A DNA stretch of 64,000 nt, from contig NZ_CP034443.1 in assembly GCF_003952365.1 (NCBI RefSeq), forward strand, positions 6,069,001 through 6,133,000. The letters run 5' to 3'. Under the pieces are notes generated by a model. That model was given only the letters and a program-made list of their open reading frames with translations. It was not told where the DNA came from and did not search any database. Both the position numbers and the translations under genes were made by a program. Of this stretch, positions 62,466 through 64,000 are shown in pieces (position 1 is the first letter of the stretch; each line of letters starts with the position of its first letter). The stretch is from Mesorhizobium sp. M9A.F.Ca.ET.002.03.1.2. GTDB taxonomy: Bacteria > Pseudomonadota > Alphaproteobacteria > Rhizobiales > Rhizobiaceae.

Positions 62466-64000
62466 CTACCCTGCTTTTCTTGCCGGCCGGACAGGGGCCG
62501 CGATCGCGACGCCGGGCAGATTGCCCGCCGCGAGCAGCGTCCCGGCCCCGGCGGCATCTTTCGGGCCGGCGAGATGGAAATCGACGCCGTCGGGCAGCAT
62601 GGCGGCGAAGCCGGCGTCGACGATGCCTCTGGTACCCAAGCTGTCGATGGTGTCGCTGCCGAAGAAGGCGCCGGTCTGCTTGATCAGCAGCAGCGCCTTC
62701 GCGCCAAGCTTGCCGGCAAGCCAGGCGGCAAGCGAATCGGAGGTGATATCCCAGGACGCCGGAATGTCCGGCGCCGACAGGGCCAATGACGACGGCAGCC
62801 ACACCGGGACCTTGCCGGCGTCCGACGCCCGCGCCATTTCTTCCAGCGACCGCGCCGGCGCCAGCCTTTCGTCACGGTCGAGAATGACCTGGCCGAATTG
62901 CTCCATGGCGAGGATCGCCATGGCGTGGGCGGCGGTGTCGGAAAAATCCATGCGGATCTGCGTCTCGCGCACCTGGTCGGCGAAGAGGCCGCCGCCGGGC
63001 ACGATGACGACCGGCAGCTTGGAACCCGCCAGCGCCGCGATCCAGCTTTCCAGTTCCGCCGCACGGACCGTGCTGCCGCCAAGCTTGACGACAGCACGCC
63101 TGACGACCTCGGGCTTTTCCTGTCGCGGCTGCGAAACAGCGTTTTGGCCTTTTCGCCCGGCAGAGCCGGAGGCAACGCCGCGGCCTGCCGATTGGCGCTT
63201 GCGTTCGATCTCGACGCCGACGCCACCCGGGCCGAGTTCGAGCTTTTCCACCCTTACCGTGACGCGCACGACACGCGGGTTCTCCAGAATGTACGTCGCC
63301 ACCTGCTCGGCCAGGGCCTCGCTGAGCTGGACGTGGCCCCGTGCGACGATGGTGCGAATGCCGTCCATGATGATGTCGTAGGAGAACACATGACGCATGT
63401 CTTCGGGATGGTCGGTGACTTGCAGCACGTCGGCGCTCACGTCGAAACGCACCTTCTGCGTATGGCCGTGCTCGAAGCTGTAGGCGCCGATCTGGACCGG
63501 AAGGACAAAATCCCGCACGAAGATCTTGTCGGTGCCCAGTGTCGGGTCGGTGCCCGGCGAATAGCCCCTCGCCGCCAGCAGCCGGTAGTCGACGCTCGAC
63601 GCGCCGCCAGCCCGGGAGACTTCCGGGACCAGCTCGCGGATCTGCGAAACCGCCTCGGCGCTGATCGAACCGGTGCGGCCGGAGTCGCCGCACAGTGCCC
63701 CGCGAAAGCCGAGAAAATCGGGAGCGAAGGGCAACAGGCGCGGAATGTCGGGCGCTTCCAGCGATCCGCTCAGGCCAACCATGAGACCAAGCGATTTCGC
63801 TCGATCGACGAACCCCGGGATTTGCTCGGGCGGCAGATGGTCGAGCAGCCGCCCGTCTGCCTTGTTCGCGGTGTCGACCATGGCGCCATGGAAGCGATGT
63901 TTGGCGAACGTCGGCAAAAGCTCGAAATCCGGCGCCAGATCCGCGAAAAGCACGGCGATCAGCTTCGTTCGCTCGGCGAGCGGTTCAAGCGCCTGCGCAC
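62466..64000 (-). CDS. MfnB-FolB-kinase fusion for methanofuran/pterin synthesis, partial (5' part beyond the window)
   Basis: An open frame of ~511 codons enters from the right edge without a start. The first visible block ends the (5-formylfuran-3-yl)methyl phosphate synthase (MfnB) barrel: FHGAMVDTANKADGRLLDHL keeps the catalytic Asp and Lys of that family. The middle block (DKIFVRDFVLPVQIGAYSFE; HVQLSEALAEQVATYILENP; VRVEKLEL) is a FolB-type dihydroneopterin aldolase. After a basic linker the last ~200 residues (AVVKLGGSTVRAAELESWIA, then VVIVPGGGLFADQVRETQIR) form an amino-acid-kinase domain like the furan phosphate kinase MfnE. It would unite two furan steps and one pterin step. Confidence 0.85.
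   Translation of the reverse strand, partial: AQALEPLAERTKLIAVLFADLAPDFELLPTFAKHRFHGAMVDTANKADGRLLDHLPPEQIPGFVDRAKSLGLMVGLSGSLEAPDIPRLLPFAPDFLGFRGALCGDSGRTGSISAEAVSQIRELVPEVSRAGGASSVDYRLLAARGYSPGTDPTLGTDKIFVRDFVLPVQIGAYSFEHGHTQKVRFDVSADVLQVTDHPEDMRHVFSYDIIMDGIRTIVARGHVQLSEALAEQVATYILENPRVVRVTVRVEKLELGPGGVGVEIERKRQSAGRGVASGSAGRKGQNAVSQPRQEKPEVVRRAVVKLGGSTVRAAELESWIAALAGSKLPVVIVPGGGLFADQVRETQIRMDFSDTAAHAMAILAMEQFGQVILDRDERLAPARSLEEMARASDAGKVPVWLPSSLALSAPDIPASWDITSDSLAAWLAGKLGAKALLLIKQTGAFFGSDTIDSLGTRGIVDAGFAAMLPDGVDFHLAGPKDAAGAGTLLAAGNLPGVAIAAPVRPARKAG

Noticed and set aside
1..64000. CRISPR arrays, tRNA or rRNA genes, integrases or transposases
   Set aside because: None was found on reading both strands. 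The repeats present are short palindromic intergenic elements without spacers or protein genes.

Overview
The window is high-GC, densely packed alphaproteobacterial DNA. It most likely comes from a Mesorhizobium-like member of the Hyphomicrobiales. The evidence is the many solute transporters with private GntR/LysR/MarR regulators, four roughly 105-bp double-palindrome intergenic repeats of the rhizobial RIME1 type, and a complete tetrahydromethanopterin (H4MPT) C1 module. The genus is an inference. No rRNA, tRNA or CRISPR was seen.

Layout. 1-6.3 kb: exopolysaccharide genes (partial wecB, a beta-propeller protein, a VpsF-like polymerase/ligase, a kinase-less Wzz/GumC protein, a GT4 glycosyltransferase). 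6.4-8.3 kb: uxuA and a VOC protein. 8.5-18.0 kb: a peptide-type ABC importer (fused double ATPase, Tat-type binding protein, two permeases) with MarR, an SDR and two FAD amine/amino-acid oxidases, followed by a nucleoside deaminase. 19.2-28.3 kb: a TctCBA transporter facing an agmatinase, creatininase, two SDRs and SsuBCA-type ABC operon, with a LysR gene beyond. 29.5-34.7 kb: a PfpI protein, GntR, a frameshifted iron alcohol dehydrogenase, an aldehyde dehydrogenase and an alpha/beta hydrolase. 34.8-41.1 kb: a Ugp-type sugar ABC operon, GntR and an enolase-superfamily dehydratase that probably share one operator.

41.3-64 kb: the formaldehyde oxidation module. Fae condenses formaldehyde with H4MPT. 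MtdB and Mch oxidise it to formyl-H4MPT, and FhcBADC releases formate. The remaining genes fit synthesis of H4MPT and the methanofuran-like cofactor: beta-RFAP synthase, ATP-grasp and RimK-type ligases, a CitG-like protein, a HisA-like protein, an MfnF homologue, DUF447, a DHPS-like protein, a flavoprotein and an MfnB-FolB-kinase fusion.

The most interesting element lies inside this C1 module at 55.4-59.6 kb. It is an antiviral CBASS operon (CD-NTase, stand-alone E2-like protein, CapV-type patatin phospholipase) with no E1 or JAB gene. It is transcribed divergently from an XRE repressor plus ImmA-type metallopeptidase pair, matching the CapH/CapP DNA-damage switch. The two units share a compact palindromic promoter.

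Three genes (the iron alcohol dehydrogenase, fhcA and mch) are each broken by a frameshift that one extra C in a poly-C tract would repair. This suggests homopolymer miscalls in the assembly, although real mutations are not excluded.
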